From NCBI RefSeq assembly GCF_947623445.1, contig NC_135240.1, positions 12,152,001 to 12,216,000 on the forward strand: a DNA stretch of 64,000 bases. The letters run 5' to 3'. Each line of letters begins with the position of its first letter. Within the stretch, counting starts at the first letter, position 1. This stretch comes from Clavelina lepadiformis (lineage: Eukaryota; Chordata; Ascidiacea; Aplousobranchia; Clavelinidae). Under the pieces are notes generated by a model. It made no database searches, was not told the origin of the DNA, and was given only the letters and a program-made list of their open reading frames with translations. The position numbers and the translations under genes are program-made. Shown here in pieces: positions 38,201 to 51,345 of this stretch.

Positions 38201-40958
38201 CTTTGAGACGAAATGTTAACAATAGTTTACATTAATTATATCGATGGCCATAAGTGAATGCTTTAGTGAATTTTGGCGAACTTAATGGCGCTAAAGAGCA
38301 AGCAACAGCAGCAATTTTCCTCATTTTTGCGTAAGCTTGGATATCTAAAGAATAACTCTATTGGTACACTACACAAAATCATCTCGCTATTGGCCTATCC
38401 TCGTATAGTAAAGGTACGCAATGTTAACCTAGTCCTAGTTTAGTGAAAGTGATATTGCACCAATAACACGCTTGACAGCTTGGCTGCCTTGGCATATTTC
38501 TACTTTTTATATGGCCAAGTAAAACAAGCTGACTATACAGATTCGCCTACATCTGCTATCAATATTAAGATAAAACACAGCCAATAATGTAAAGTACGCT
38601 ATGTAAGATATTCTGTCGGGAAACTGTGACGAACACCGTATACGTATCACATTAAAATTAAATAGTATGAATGATAATAGTAAACTTTGCAACGCAATAG
38701 AACGTCATGCCAATTTCTTGCTACAACGTTTCACCTGTTGAGCAACGTCCTGTCCGCTGTGTTTTTAACCAAATACGGACGTTCTAAAATGCCAAACAAA
38801 CCATATAACATCTAGCTTTATAGTAACAATTACGTCAAAAACGAATCACAAGAGCATAACGTGCATATACTTGTGACTTGAAACTTAGGATAACAATATT
38901 GGTAACGTCATAATAATGAAATAATCTGTCAAAGCAAACTTAGAATTAGGTAATTATGACCAACAATTTTAATTTATGAATAGTTTCTGACCGGAGTGTC
39001 ACAACAGCAAGTCGTGACTTGATTAAAAAAATTGCTTAGTACACAGAACTTTTTGTTATAGGCATAATAGCTGGTATTAATCATACCCTCCATGGAGTAG
39101 GTCCCCAGTAAGGATAATAATCTCTTTCTTCCGGACATTCATAACCGAACCTGTTTCCGTTTTGATTTTGTCTCGTTTTGGTAGCGGAACTGCCAACGTT
39201 CTGCACAAACGTGAAATTTCTGAATATTCCTCGGATAGTTTAAGTAGCACGGTAACATAACAATGCAATGTATACTCACACAGTATACATCATATTAACG
39301 TGTTATACACTACAATACGACATATTACCCTGTCTGCCGTGTACAGGCCTTTGTTGCGACTGCGCAATTTGCAGTCGGCATAGTAGAAATAGTCTTCATG
39401 CATTCCGTATCTTCGATCCTCGTTGCAATCTAAGTTTTCGCATTGGGCCGGATTATCGGGAATTGTTGAAGTCGTCGTTCCATCTCGTACAAGGTTGCCA
39501 CACGTGTATTGCAGAATGGTGTCACAGTGATTGTTTTGGTCGCCGCATGAGTGTTGATTTGTCCTGTTTGCAACATAAGCAAAAGTTCCAAAGAAGTCGA
39601 ATTTGACCGAGAAAATAACTTTTCATATATGCTAAGAATGTAATGGGCGAACTGGCGAAGAATATCGAAATATTTATTTTGCATAAAAAAGCCTATCCAT
39701 GTAAGTCGTAACTCGTAACTCGTAACTCGTAAAACTTTCTGTCATTGAACGCAAAACGTTTTGTTCAGACAGTATTTTAAACAAATATTTCATGATGGAA
39801 TTGGAAGTAATTCTTATACCGCCGTGGGCAAAACAGAGGAAACTGAAGCAATATGTTCGCTCAAAAATTAATTTTCTTGATGGTCAATATTCCATAAGAA
39901 CAATCATTATGAAATCGCCTGTTGATGACTGCTCACCTTACAACGAAAATGACAGTTTTCCTCAAAATCACGTTGATAATTAATTTTTATAAGTGTCACT
40001 TCACTTCACAACATAAAACAACTCACATTAACAAAAGGAGGGTGTCGCCGTTAATGACTGCTAGGTGAAGTTTATTATACTGTAGTTGTAGTATATTGCA
40101 TGTGCAGTAAACGTATCTATCCTAAGGTGGTCAGGAGACATGCTTCGCGGATATTTTCCGATTTACAAGGAGTAGAATGCAAAACTTTTTGCTTTTCTCA
40201 AAGAAGCGGACCATCTGAGAAATAATCTGCTAAAATTTGCTACCTTTTTGCACAAATTGACTAGATCTCTTTAAGTGTCTTAGATTAGAATACTGTATGT
40301 GACATACGGTTTGTCATCCTACTTTTCGAAAATTGATTTTACAGCAGTGAATAACAGTTATTGCAACGATATGTTCTGGAGTTCGGGTGTACTGATGTGA
40401 CGACGAGCCAAATAACAAGTTGGACAACTCATGTGGATTGATCAGTTGTCTCAAACGTCACTTTAGAATTTTTCAATTTGTCACATGTTTTCTTCTTTTA
40501 CTGACTGAAAAACCTTTTGCACGCTGTAAACAGCGTCGACTATTCCTAACAAGTAACTCTAAAAGCGATTAAATTAAAAATCACTGAAACTTACCATTCA
40601 ATCTGTACATTGGATCCAACGTGGAAGTAGACGCTACCAACGTTGTAACCACCACGGTTGTTATTTTGTGAATCGAACATTCTGTTCGCATTGTTTCTGT
40701 TGCGTCCGTTTTCGTTCCATCTGTTATTACTTCCTCTGACGTACAAAAGTATAGTGTAAAACAATAAATTATATATCTCGTTAATCAGAGATAGTATAAA
40801 ACATGCCCAACCGTTTTAAGTTATGTAGAGCTACTGCGTTCAGATTGTTTCCTGTACTAGTAAGTCCTGCAGGCTTACCTGGGGTTATGCATGTAGATAT
40901 CTGCATATACTGCTTTTAAAATGAGGCAAGTCAGAAATGCATGCCGTAAAGCGGCCAT
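32247..40958 (-). CDS. DD3-3: DD3-3-family protein, membrane-anchored paralogue
   Basis: Sixteen exons join in phase into 761 residues: 40879-40958, 40595-40735, 39329-39563, 39087-39200, 36506-36616, 36344-36427, 35811-35980, 35579-35682, 35300-35441, 35094-35193, 34834-34998, 34172-34310, 33823-34042, 32916-33069, 32439-32661, 32247-32350. A signal peptide (residues 1-19) precedes [17 protein letters not shown], the signature start of Dictyostelium DD3-3 and its invertebrate homologues. Later conserved blocks are [82 protein letters not shown] and [14 protein letters not shown] (about 559-572). Many cysteines fit an extracellular fold. Unlike its neighbour it continues for about 190 residues to a C-terminal helix ([19 protein letters not shown]) and a short tail [14 protein letters not shown], so it is type I. 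Molecular function of the family is unknown. Confidence 0.85.
33276..33476. mobile_element. hAT-type MITE, 201 bp
   Basis: The ends CACGGGTGGGCAAA and, inverted, CAAAGGAGGGCAAA resemble hAT termini. The flanks CTATAGAC (33268-33275) and CTATACAC (33477-33484) are an 8 bp target duplication with one mismatch. No coding capacity. It lies in an intron of the anchored DD3-3 gene. Confidence 0.75.
36617..39086. other. long intron without further exons
   Basis: The flanking exons join in phase 0 (PTPW-R then [10 protein letters not shown]), and the other paralogue has the same residues contiguous in one exon ([13 protein letters not shown]). No coding exon is therefore missing here. Nothing else is recognised in this 2.5 kb. 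Confidence 0.6.
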
Positions 40959-42400
40959 CTTTTTGAGTTGAATCCAACCAAATACTTTGAAATATTAGTT
41001 ACAATATCTAATTGCAGAGGAACTTAAATTGGTTTCTAGATAACCATGGACAAAATTTACTTAGAGAAACTGGGGAAGGGTGAGAACTGCAAACTGATAT
41101 GCATATTGCGAATGGATAAGTAGTCTAGAGTGATCTCTCTAACGCAGAAACTGGTATGTGCTACAGCACTTATTAAACAAATAAGGCTAGGGAATCATGG
41201 TACATTACATTAGGTAGGGTACATTAATTCCATAATACCATATATATTCCGCCACAATATACTCTAGTTAGTCTAGTACAGTAATAGGTAAGACTCAGAG
41301 GCTTGGCAAACTGAACTAGGCTAGTATTAACAGTTAACACCAGCCCTTCTGAGCTAGGTTGACAGCCGGTGAAACTGTTACTATATTACAAGAATAGTAT
41401 CACAAGACGCGTTTACAAAACTGTCACGAATCTGACGAATTAGGTTTTACGTATACCATTTCAAATGTGATTCCTACATAAAGCCTCGCTCAATGAAATG
41501 TCCATTACACTCGATAAGGAAACGTGACGCATTCTTTTAAAATAAGCCCCGACGTCACCATCATATGACTGTCAAGCATCGGTCACTCTGCTGCGTACAG
41601 CAGTTATTTGGCCCATCGTTCGAAGGCGGGATGGTGAAGCGCAATCGTCACAAATAAAAACACCACCGCCTGAGGATACGTAAGTTTCATTCGGCTGTTG
41701 CATGAATAAGTTCGCTGTTAAATCTAGTTAAAACCTAACAAGGTAGGAAAAGGTAGTTGAGCGATTTTGTAAGAGCGCGAGTCGCGTGACAGATAACCTG
41801 TATTTACAGTTACTGTACTTCTACTGAAGTGGAACCGAACCAGTATGAGTTCTGAAAATTACATTACCCAAAGAAATTGCAGTTCTTATAAAGGCTACTT
41901 CATTGTCTCTTTGACATAACAGCAAATGCCAAGAATAAAGATGCTGTTTAAGTTCAACTTTTAGAACCTAACAAAGCAAGAGTGTTAATGTTTATACTAT
42001 AGTCAGTTGCTTCCCGTGAGAACCTCATGCTGTAACTGCAGTTATAGCTGTGATTTAGGCTATTTTTGTTTAAATACATGTACGGGTGATATACCTGCTT
42101 TGTACTACTAGTGCTAAATTATTTATATCAATGAATTCGAATTGTTACCGTGGGGCTTAAGCTAAACTTACGCAGGGCAATTTTGTAGTACGTCATTTCA
42201 GTACTACAGTGTTTAAACAACACGCATAATAACGTTGACCAACAATAGCGTTGACATAAGCGCAATTTAGGTCGAAGAATTTCTGAGAAGTCAGAACTTA
42301 ACTGACGTATGTTGTGCTAGTCTAACTTTTCTGATTTCAGTCCGATAGGTATTGTATCTTAGAATTTCTCTTGAGCAGTAAGTGAAAAGCAAAGCACTGC
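40959..42400. promoter_or_regulatory. shared upstream region of the divergent DD3-3 pair
   Basis: 1442 bp separate the two start codons, which face away from each other. No gene or clear transposon is visible inside. A bidirectional promoter is inferred from arrangement. I could not identify core promoter elements with confidence. Confidence 0.4.
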
Positions 42401-45400
42401 ATGGCAATGTTTGCGTGGTGTGCCATATCATTTGGCATTTTAGTTTGTGTATCTGCTGACTTGTATGTTCACAACCCGCGAGGATCAAACAACAGGGCGA
42501 ACGAAAAGTCAGCTACCAGAGCCAATAATAATCGACTTTTCGATTCTCAGGTATGGCGATACAGTAACATAATACAGTTTTCAGTATATGAATGCATTTT
42601 CTATTGAAGTATATATATGTAAGGCTTATGCTTGCTAGCTTTACTGTACTTCGCTAGTTTCAGGTCCGTCGAATGTAAAATGTATTTCCGGCAGGCTTGT
42701 GCTGATTGAGTTTGAAACTTATTTTATAGAATAATGCTAGAGGTGGCTATAATTATGGGGATTCTGCTGCTAATCCATCTCAAAATGAAGATCAGCAATA
42801 CCGCATGGTACGTGGTAACGTTAGGCCTAGCCTATATCTATGTAATTTGACGTATTACAAACTGTTTTGGCTTCATCAAGCTTGAATTGCACTGTCTATT
42901 TTATTCATAACGAAGTTTTCCTATTTACCCAAAAATTTAGAAATATTTCCAAAGCGGACTTGTTGGAAACTCTGAGCTAATGGTGGAGTGGACCAATCAA
43001 CATGGCTGTGGCGGAGACGAAGACACATCTCCACACAAACTCAACTGCAACATGGTTCTGCAGTTTATGTGCCAGGATGATAAATCTACTGCCGCTCGTG
43101 AGTAACATGCCATAATGCATATTGAATTCCATTAGTTTATCACCGATTTTGGATTTGGCGGCCGCAAATCTGTGTCATATTGGGTGCTTGTTTATAGCTG
43201 ATGACAGCATCACTTTACGAAATGGTGCAAATACTCAAACTCAAGCTTATAACAAACCAAACAATGATGACGAAAATGAAGGAACAGTGCGCAATCGCAG
43301 AAATGCGAATGTGCAAGCAGGGAGGGGTCTTCATGAATCATGGGAATGGTACGATTATTGCTACAGACGCGAAAGGAACAAAGGTATAAACGCAAAAGGC
43401 TATAGAGCTGAACGTCTACAAAGTTTTATGTTTTATTTACCAAACTACACTTTATAAAGAAAATTTCGGAGTGAGACTTTGTAATATCGATATACAATAT
43501 ACTATAACTATACCAAAGTCTCCAATTGCTTTCGTTGTATAGTGATTCATATAAAGTTATGCTACTTTATATGGATTCCTACCATCACATTTTTCCAAAT
43601 CATTTATATTTTTAGCAGTTTTAATATAGATAATTATATTTAAGCCTAGCTCATGTATTTTCAACTTTTTCGGAACAGTTACCAACAGTACCTGTTTATT
43701 GGGTTGTTATTTGCGTCCAAGTAATCAGGCAACATCGTATAAACCAGTTTTGTTCCGCAGGGTTATTTGTCGCTGATCAAAATTTGAATGATAATAGCCA
43801 AGGAGTCTCCTCGGCCATCTTCACGCGTCAAAATCCCAACGACAACAGAAGGGGATACGAATGTCCGGAAGAGCGCGACTATTATCCCTATTTTCATCCC
43901 ACTCCGTGGGTTGACATCGCAGTCCTTGCTCACAATGCGTCAAGCTGCGAGTACGTACGTTGGATGTTAAATGTGTGCATGTTATCGCATATTTCATTAT
44001 TCAAATGAAATATCGAAGCAAATTTGAGACACCTTATTTGTTTCATTTGCAGCTTTTCAACCAATTTATCCTGTTCTTCTTTTATAGCTATTACATCGAA
44101 AATAGCTTTAATAGTAAGCCGTATGGTGAGTGCGTAGAAGAATTCAACGATGGCAGACGAAAGCACTGGTCAACCGCCAACAATCCTGAGGCGTGCGCGG
44201 ACAAAGGAGGGCAGTGGGTAGAGTATCACAACTACCTCGAACTGGCTCCCGATTTCGCTGTCAGTGAAGCAAATGTAAGTTAAAACGTATATCTCGACTT
44301 CAAAATCTTATTAAAACGTAGTTAGAAGATTTGAAAAAGGCATTTTTGTCGTCATCTTCGCAGTGCTTAGCTCAAAACAATGGCAACGCTGGCAAGGCTG
44401 TATACAAATGGGGAAAACCGTACGACGTACAGAAAATCGTAAACCATGAGGAGATTGTGGACACTTGCTTTGTTGCTGCCCCACCTTTGGATTGCCAGGT
44501 AGGTTTAGCTCAAAAAGCTGGTTATTTCTGTCCGTGATCAAGCATAAGATCAGTATCTTGCGGTTACTGGATGTAGTAGAACAACAATTTTGTTTCAATT
44601 GCCTTGCATATTAGAAAACAATGAAAATATGTTTCAGCCTGCCGACTGGTCGAGAGTTAATCATTTGGGTAATGGGAGAGATGGACAACCTCTAAGTTAC
44701 AAATGGACTCTTCCGTATTTTCCCGGTCACAAAGATAAGAGATGTGTATTTAGAATGAGGTAAAAACAAGTTTACTGAGTTACTTAACTTAACTAATTAA
44801 CTTAAGACCAATTCATTAACTTCGAATGCACGTAACGTCTTCTCGTATAACAAATATGTGAGATAGTGATGTAAGGGAAGCATTAAATAATCTATGCTTT
44901 TGTTCTCACGAAACTCCCAAACTATTTTAGATACAACATTTCAACCGACGATTACGATCCTTTCAATACAACATCGGAGCATAATGAACAAAAGTACGTG
45001 GCAAACTTGTTAGTCATATAACTTATTTATCTGATTGCTTACTAGACTACCAGTGATGACGTTAATATTTTCATTGTTTGTTGCAATATGTCATATTTCA
45101 TCCACCATTGCACGGGTCATACCATTAACACGTATTTTCTTGTAGTCGTCATGCTACAATGACGTTGAAACAAATTATGAAATATATGTGGTATATTATT
45201 ACTTATTAGTCATACTTTGTTTCGTGTTATTTGTCGCGATATATATAATATACATATGTTTAGGCAAAACAACGTCGTTGTCCAACGTTCACCGATTGAA
45301 CAAAATCCTCTGGTCAACATCGGGGCTAACGGTCAACTTCTGCAACTGGCCATTAACACTGACCAGACCGGAAGGGTGTTCCAGGATCGGAGCCACGTAT

Positions 45401-46673
45401 TTTTACTACTGACGAGAAAAGATAGTAAGGGTTATTTAAACTATTCACTCAAATAAATGGAACATTTTTGTAAGTAGTTTGTGGTTTGGTTATAACCTAA
45501 AAGTGCTCAAATGTGTTTTTTTATGCGAAGAAATTCCTGACGAATCCAGCCTGAAAAACCTAAATGTACGTGGTAAGCGTGGCAATATCGTTCAAGTTTA
45601 TCCAGCAATAGAATACGATTTCGTACCCAACAGGATGAACATTAAAGAAAGTGACCTTGTCCACATTCAGTGGACCGGATCCAACACACATGACAACGGT
45701 ATTTTAACTGCTTGTTACGTAGACGTTAACTTAGTATCACTAAGCTCTTACAAAATACACATTTACGGTATACTTTTAAGCCGATTTCGTAAACCAAGTT
45801 TTCTACTTATCAACTTGCAAATTTAACTAAATGCACATATTGTAGGGGCACCGGGCGGTGACGGTCAAACAGGAGACGCCGGAGAAGGAAAAGATGGATC
45901 TGATCGAACCAACGTAGTTGAAATTTTAGAGCCGGGCGAAAATATTCCCGTGCCCTATGAAAGAAACAACATGTTTAAAAGTAAGTCTTTGACTCCAAAC
46001 AGTTGCATTCGAAGCGATCGCTGACTATGAATGAAATGATTCACATGGTTAAACGTCTTTCGCATTGATATGTGTTCCATAAAAAGTTTACATGTGTCTT
46101 TCGGCTTGTTAGTGTTTCTCACCTTTCATACGTTTTATAGTTGTTTCTATTTTTGATCAATTTTAGACATGGAAGTGGTTTGGAACTCCTTGGACACTCA
46201 TGGGACCACAGACGAAGACAAACAGAAAAATATTGCCATACAGATGGCTTCAGTTGGATATTTTCAGTAAGTCATGAAATAAAGTGCTGTAAAGTCTCTC
46301 TGATGTTAAGCTTTCTGTAGCTCATTGGTTACCTGTTTTGTTACAACAACCAACGCGTGCTGACTGGTAAGTAATGCGAGGAACACAACGTTTATGAACG
46401 CAAGCATTTAGTGCCTCCTAGTGGCGATGGAACCATTTTATGTGTGCGGTCAGACTAACTAAATATTTCTCGTACAGATGCTTGAGTCAATCGGACTGCG
46501 GGCCCGACTCCATAGAAAGCAAAAGAGCACTGAATAATTTACTGGACAATGCCCACGCCTCATACGGAGGCATTGTGTTTAAGTTGAAGGAGGGCGTTTA
46601 TCACTACATGTGCTCACGTAACAATAATTTCTCTAACCGTAGTCAAAAGGGACAGATCACCGTCACAAAATGA
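42401..46673 (+). CDS. DD3-3: DD3-3-family protein, secreted paralogue
   Basis: Fourteen exons join in phase into 675 residues: 42401-42550, 42730-42807, 42941-43097, 43198-43383, 43761-43950, 44088-44274, 44364-44498, 44638-44759, 44931-44993, 45264-45424, 45531-45698, 45846-45980, 46167-46266, 46478-46673. A signal peptide (1-19) precedes [17 protein letters not shown]. Shared blocks with the minus-strand paralogue are [70 protein letters not shown] and [14 protein letters not shown]. The protein stops six residues after that last motif (QITVTK), so there is no anchor and it should be soluble after secretion. A glycine-rich loop ([18 protein letters not shown]) is peculiar to this copy. Function unknown; Dictyostelium DD3-3 is a developmentally regulated gene. 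AATAAA at 47159-47164 may end the transcript. Confidence 0.88.
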
Positions 46674-48690
46674 ACTGTTAAACAAACTTAAGGTTGTTTA
46701 CTTTTGTCTGTTCATTGTGCATATTGTCGACTCGATCAGTAAAAACTGTCGCTGGCTTTGACTGATCACGCTCCGGGTTATTTAAGTTCGTTTTACGATT
46801 TGGTTTGTTTTGGTCATTTTGCATTTATCGTAAACGCATTAAATTTTACGATTGTTTTTATTTGCTTGTAAATAGTCGTGTCTAGTGATAATTTTCGTGC
46901 ACTTATTTCTGTAGATGCATGCACTTTTGCGTTCTATCAATAGCGCTGCGTATTGCGGTACTTCGTATATACGCCCGTTAATGTAAAACATCATGTTAAG
47001 ATAAGATAAGCCTTATATCATTTCAATGTTTATGCATATTTATTCTCGTGAAAATTGCATCCAATCATGATAAATGTTGTATTGTCTTAAGTGGCAACAC
47101 TGTTTCGTTCAAATAAGATCGTGCAATGGCGCAGTGCGCTCGCTCGCTCCTTTTCTGTAATAAAACCGCCTTATTTCGTCATTCCACTTGAGTTGTTTTG
47201 AAAAGTATAGCCATGAACTTTGCATAACTTATCAAAGTAGAAATTTATCACATCAACATGTAGCGGTGTTTGGTATCATTTATTTTTTGTTTTCGTTAAC
47301 CTAGAGCATCCTTTATTCATTCATTAATAAATAGTTACATTAATGATTTTACTCCGTTAAATATAATCAAGTGGGGCCTCCCAAACCTCGAGGGGCCCGG
47401 TTCAACAGTATAAGGTGTGAACAAAGGAGAATAAAATTATAAAACGCAAATAAAACTGATTAATGTTACGGAATTTCATCAGGTTCAGGTTAGTGATCTT
47501 GTCTACATCTTAAACACCAGTGTAGCCGCAAAGTAAAACTTGGAAGTGTAAAAACGTTGTCTTAAAAACAACAAATACTCGACAAAGTGAGGTTGGTTTA
47601 GCCTAAACACCCGCTGATTAACAGGATTAATAGCACATTAACTGTATAATAGGCTATACATTCGATACTGGGCAAATAGATTTAGTAAGGGCAGAAACGT
47701 TGTAGCCGTCCTTAATTATAGAAAGTTTTAAAAGTAGAATATAGTATAGGCGTGACTTCTATTCGAACAAATATAGCAAAGTGAATTTAGAAAAACTCTC
47801 GAATCAATCAGATCGTTGTGTTTTTTAGAAATGTACTATTTCACCTTAAAAGACATCATCAGTTTGTGTAACAGACAAACACGCAGTAAAATTAACTCAA
47901 CATTACGTGAACAATTTATACAATATACTGTAGACCACGAAAGGGCGGATACTACATTTTCATATCTCCGGCACAAAATCATTCAATTTAAATAAAATAA
48001 ATTTAAAAATTTAAATAAAAGTAAAATGAGCTGTTTTGCTAACCTAGTTTACATACATTCGCTATTTTTGCACTAAAACTCTCAACAAAAGAGATTAATT
48101 GAAGATTGCTTATACCCTTTACCATTACACAGACTCATTGTTTGTGCCGGAGATATCAAAATGTGATACCCGCCCTTTGGTAGACTATAGTTTCCAGCAG
48201 TAACTCAAAGAAATGTCATAAACCAAATAATGTGAAAAAATAAAGCAAAGTAAGCTATCTCAATGTAGGAAACCGATAAAACCATGCGTTAGAGCGGCTA
48301 GACTATAAATCTATGACTGTCGCAAATTAAAACTTTTAGAACTGTTGCAAACACTCTAAATATTTTCTCTTGTCTATAAGAGTTCACGTTCACACGTTCA
48401 AAAAGTTAACCAGTAAGCAACTATACTGGGTTAATGTACAAGTAATTGTGCGATGGTATAGTGTGGAAACTGACTAGAAAGGACAATGTTAAATAAGTCT
48501 TAACGTGCTACTGTTTCTATAATTTGTTTTACAATTAATCGTTTAATTATTTTCATTTGCATACGCATAGACAACATACACTTAGCCAACAATTATAAAA
48601 GAACTACGTTAAGAAAAATAACATCTTAAACAACATTTACCTTTATTAAAACAAACAAAACACTTTCACCACGTCCACGCTTAACATCTT
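46674..48690. other. intergenic region
   Basis: Holds the 3' end of the secreted DD3-3 gene, then AT-rich sequence with one inverted-repeat element listed separately. No further gene is supported. Confidence 0.45.
47938..48190. mobile_element. inverted-repeat element (MITE), 253 bp
   Basis: The ends are inverted copies over about 50 bp: AAAGGGCGGATACTACATTT and AAAGGGCGGGTATCACATTT, both followed by GATATCTCCGGCACAAA or a one-base variant. The interior is AT-rich and non-coding. The target duplication may be TA; superfamily undetermined. Confidence 0.7.
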
Positions 48691-49854
48691 CAGCATAAAA
48701 CAATGTAAGCATAAAATATAAAAATTACGTCCAGCATGCAGCATACTTTTAAAACTTATGATTTTGTTATAGCAGTTCAAACAATTGTTTTCAAGACACC
48801 TAACACCAGCAGCTAACCCGATCTCTTTTTCTGAAACTTTATCAACATCAGATATATCAGGACCAGGACCTTTATTACACAAGCGTTTTTATCAAAATGC
48901 TGCTATTTAGATTCCATCCTTTCCTTCCAATATTGGACTGCTTGGTAAAACTTTCAGCCAGGTTTTGACAATGGTCTGACTTCGGCGATTTTTCCCTAAG
49001 AGAAGTACGAAGTGGACTGTTGCTTGTGGGTGATGAAAACATCCTGGTAATAGGCCTTTGAGTTTACGAGGAAGTTTAAAAAGCAGGTACAGGAAACTTT
49101 ATGGTTTTCTTTCTCCAAATGCTTTCACCTCGGTTTGTACTTCACTGTTTCGAAAGCAGTAAACTAAAAAGTATCGCCACAAACGCACCCTGCAGAGACA
49201 TGATAATATAATATTGTATCAACATATAAGCTATATTCAGTGTTCAGGTGCGTTATCTACTGAATACAGTAATACAAGAAATAAAGGCCTATACTAACTT
49301 GAAAAGAAATGCAAACAAGCTCCAAACTTCGAACATCTTTAGTGTCATTACCAAGACTTGCTAATGCAACCCATAGAAAGAAAAACACTGTGTGTTGCGT
49401 TCCAAGCAGAGTGACCAGTGCCAGTGTAGATAAGGCAAGTCTAACAATCTTATCTTTCTTTTGCATGGCTTCAGCCCGCAACTTCGAGAAAACGATTCGC
49501 ATAATGTTGATGAAGAGAATAAAGTTTATCTGCAAGTAAGACTTAAGCAATGTAACCGGAATTTATTGAAAGTTGTAGGCTAACATAGATTTGAAATCTA
49601 CTTTTCATACCAAGATAGATAAAATTATTGGGATGTTAACCGCCAACGAAAACTGTTCCTGCTGTGAGTCAATTTTCCAGCAATGATTTTGAACTGCAAT
49701 TACTAAAACTAGCCACACACCAACCGACAAAATAGGTCCACCTGACAACAAAAACTCTATGTAAATACTCTGTCACAAACTATCACAGAAACACTGTTGT
49801 TCTTATGTAACGTATATATGGGTGTCATCATTTGACATAATGGACAAGTAACTA

Positions 49855-50171
49855 CGGGGCCGGCCTTAGGCCAATGAGAGCAATGCGACTGCGTTGGACT
49901 TTTTGAGGTCCCAAACTATTTATCGCCAAAAGGAAAATAAAAATGTAAAGTATGTTGCATAAATCAGTGTTATTTCTCAATTTGTTTTCGAAATACACTG
50001 TTTAGATGAAAATATATCACAAAGCAAAGCTTCAATGGGAGCAGTTTATTATGACGACGTTTAATCAAATGCCGAAATAAATATTCAACATTCAATCAAA
50101 TATTCAAAATCAGCAAAGGGCTCCGCCATCGTTTCTTGCATTGGGTCTCGCGCTTGCTAAGGCCAGCTCTG
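49855..50171. mobile_element. hAT-type MITE in GPCR copy 1
   Basis: Begins CGGGGCCGGCCTTAGGCC and ends with CTAAGGCCAGCTCTG, roughly inverted. The flanks AGTAACTA and ATTAATTA look like an eroded 8 bp target duplication. The same element is at the equivalent place in copy 2, so it inserted before the duplication. Confidence 0.6.
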
Positions 50172-51345
50172 ATTAATTAGTAATTACTTAGTTTAGTCAT
50201 ATTTATCGTTATATTTACCCCAACCAAAAAGAACAAAGGCTAAAAGTTTTTCCACTTTTTCGTCGTTTGTTTTAGCAAGATTTATATACCATTGCAATTA
50301 AGTAACCGCCTTCAATCAATAACCAAAAATAATTTGCTGTCATGGCATAATACAAAATACCCATGGTGGTAATGTAATTGGAATTGACTGGAAGAGGGCA
50401 AATAGCCTAAAAAATAAATAAGGCAACATGAAACATAATACTGTTTCGGAAGATGAAAGCATGACGTCAGAAGTTGTAAATTCGTCCAGTTTAGTCAGGC
50501 AAATCACATTATTTTTTACAAAAGATTCGTTCCTACCGCACGATTTAGAACGTTGCCAGATGGGTCGCAATATTTTTCGAACTTTTCTCTAAAAGTCTGC
50601 ATTTTTTCCGATAAGATGTCGTGGTCCTTGTCGTAGTCGTAGTCGTACCAATCTTTTGCTCGTATCACAATGTTCACCACATAGCGAAGCATAAACGAAA
50701 GCATTAGACAGATGTGGATATAATTGCGTATGCAGCGAAGTTTCCTGTATGTTTGAAAGAAATCTCTCAAAGTTACACAAAACCTGGAATTTCTTGTTAA
50801 CATACAACAAAGTAAATCACAGACATTTTATTCCAATGTAGTCAAACTTTAGTTTATTTCAGCATTTTGTAGCAATAAATTTAATTTCTTTCTAGAAATG
50901 ACTTACTTAAAGTATGTAAGGATGAATAAAGCAATCACCAGGAATAGCAGTGAAACCGTAAATCCAACATATTGTAGCTTATTACACACATTCTGGAAAC
51001 CAGGCTGCAGTAAAAATATGTTTCAGTAATTGTTTTTGAGGTATGTAACCTCAGTCAACTAACTTTTTATCAACCTTATGAGAAATTGTCGTTTTAAATA
51101 AGCGCCGAGTTGAAAACCTGAGAAATGTCTTAACTAAATCACTCTAAACATAGAAACTAAAGGTTTTATAGTTGGTAAAATGCAGGCAAGTCATTGCTAT
51201 CTTCTTTATTAATTATATTACTTAATATAATCTCCACTTACTACCCAGCCTCCTATGATAGTATGAGAATCGAAAGTATAGTATGTATATTTGTGTGGGC
51301 TACTGTGCGTATATTATAAGTTTACTCGAACTTTTTTATAATTTC

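Noticed and set aside
50298..50301. TTAA insertion as a piggyBac excision footprint
   Set aside because: The equivalent site in copy 2 has no TTAA, and piggyBac normally excises precisely back to one pre-existing TTAA. A simple small insertion is more likely.
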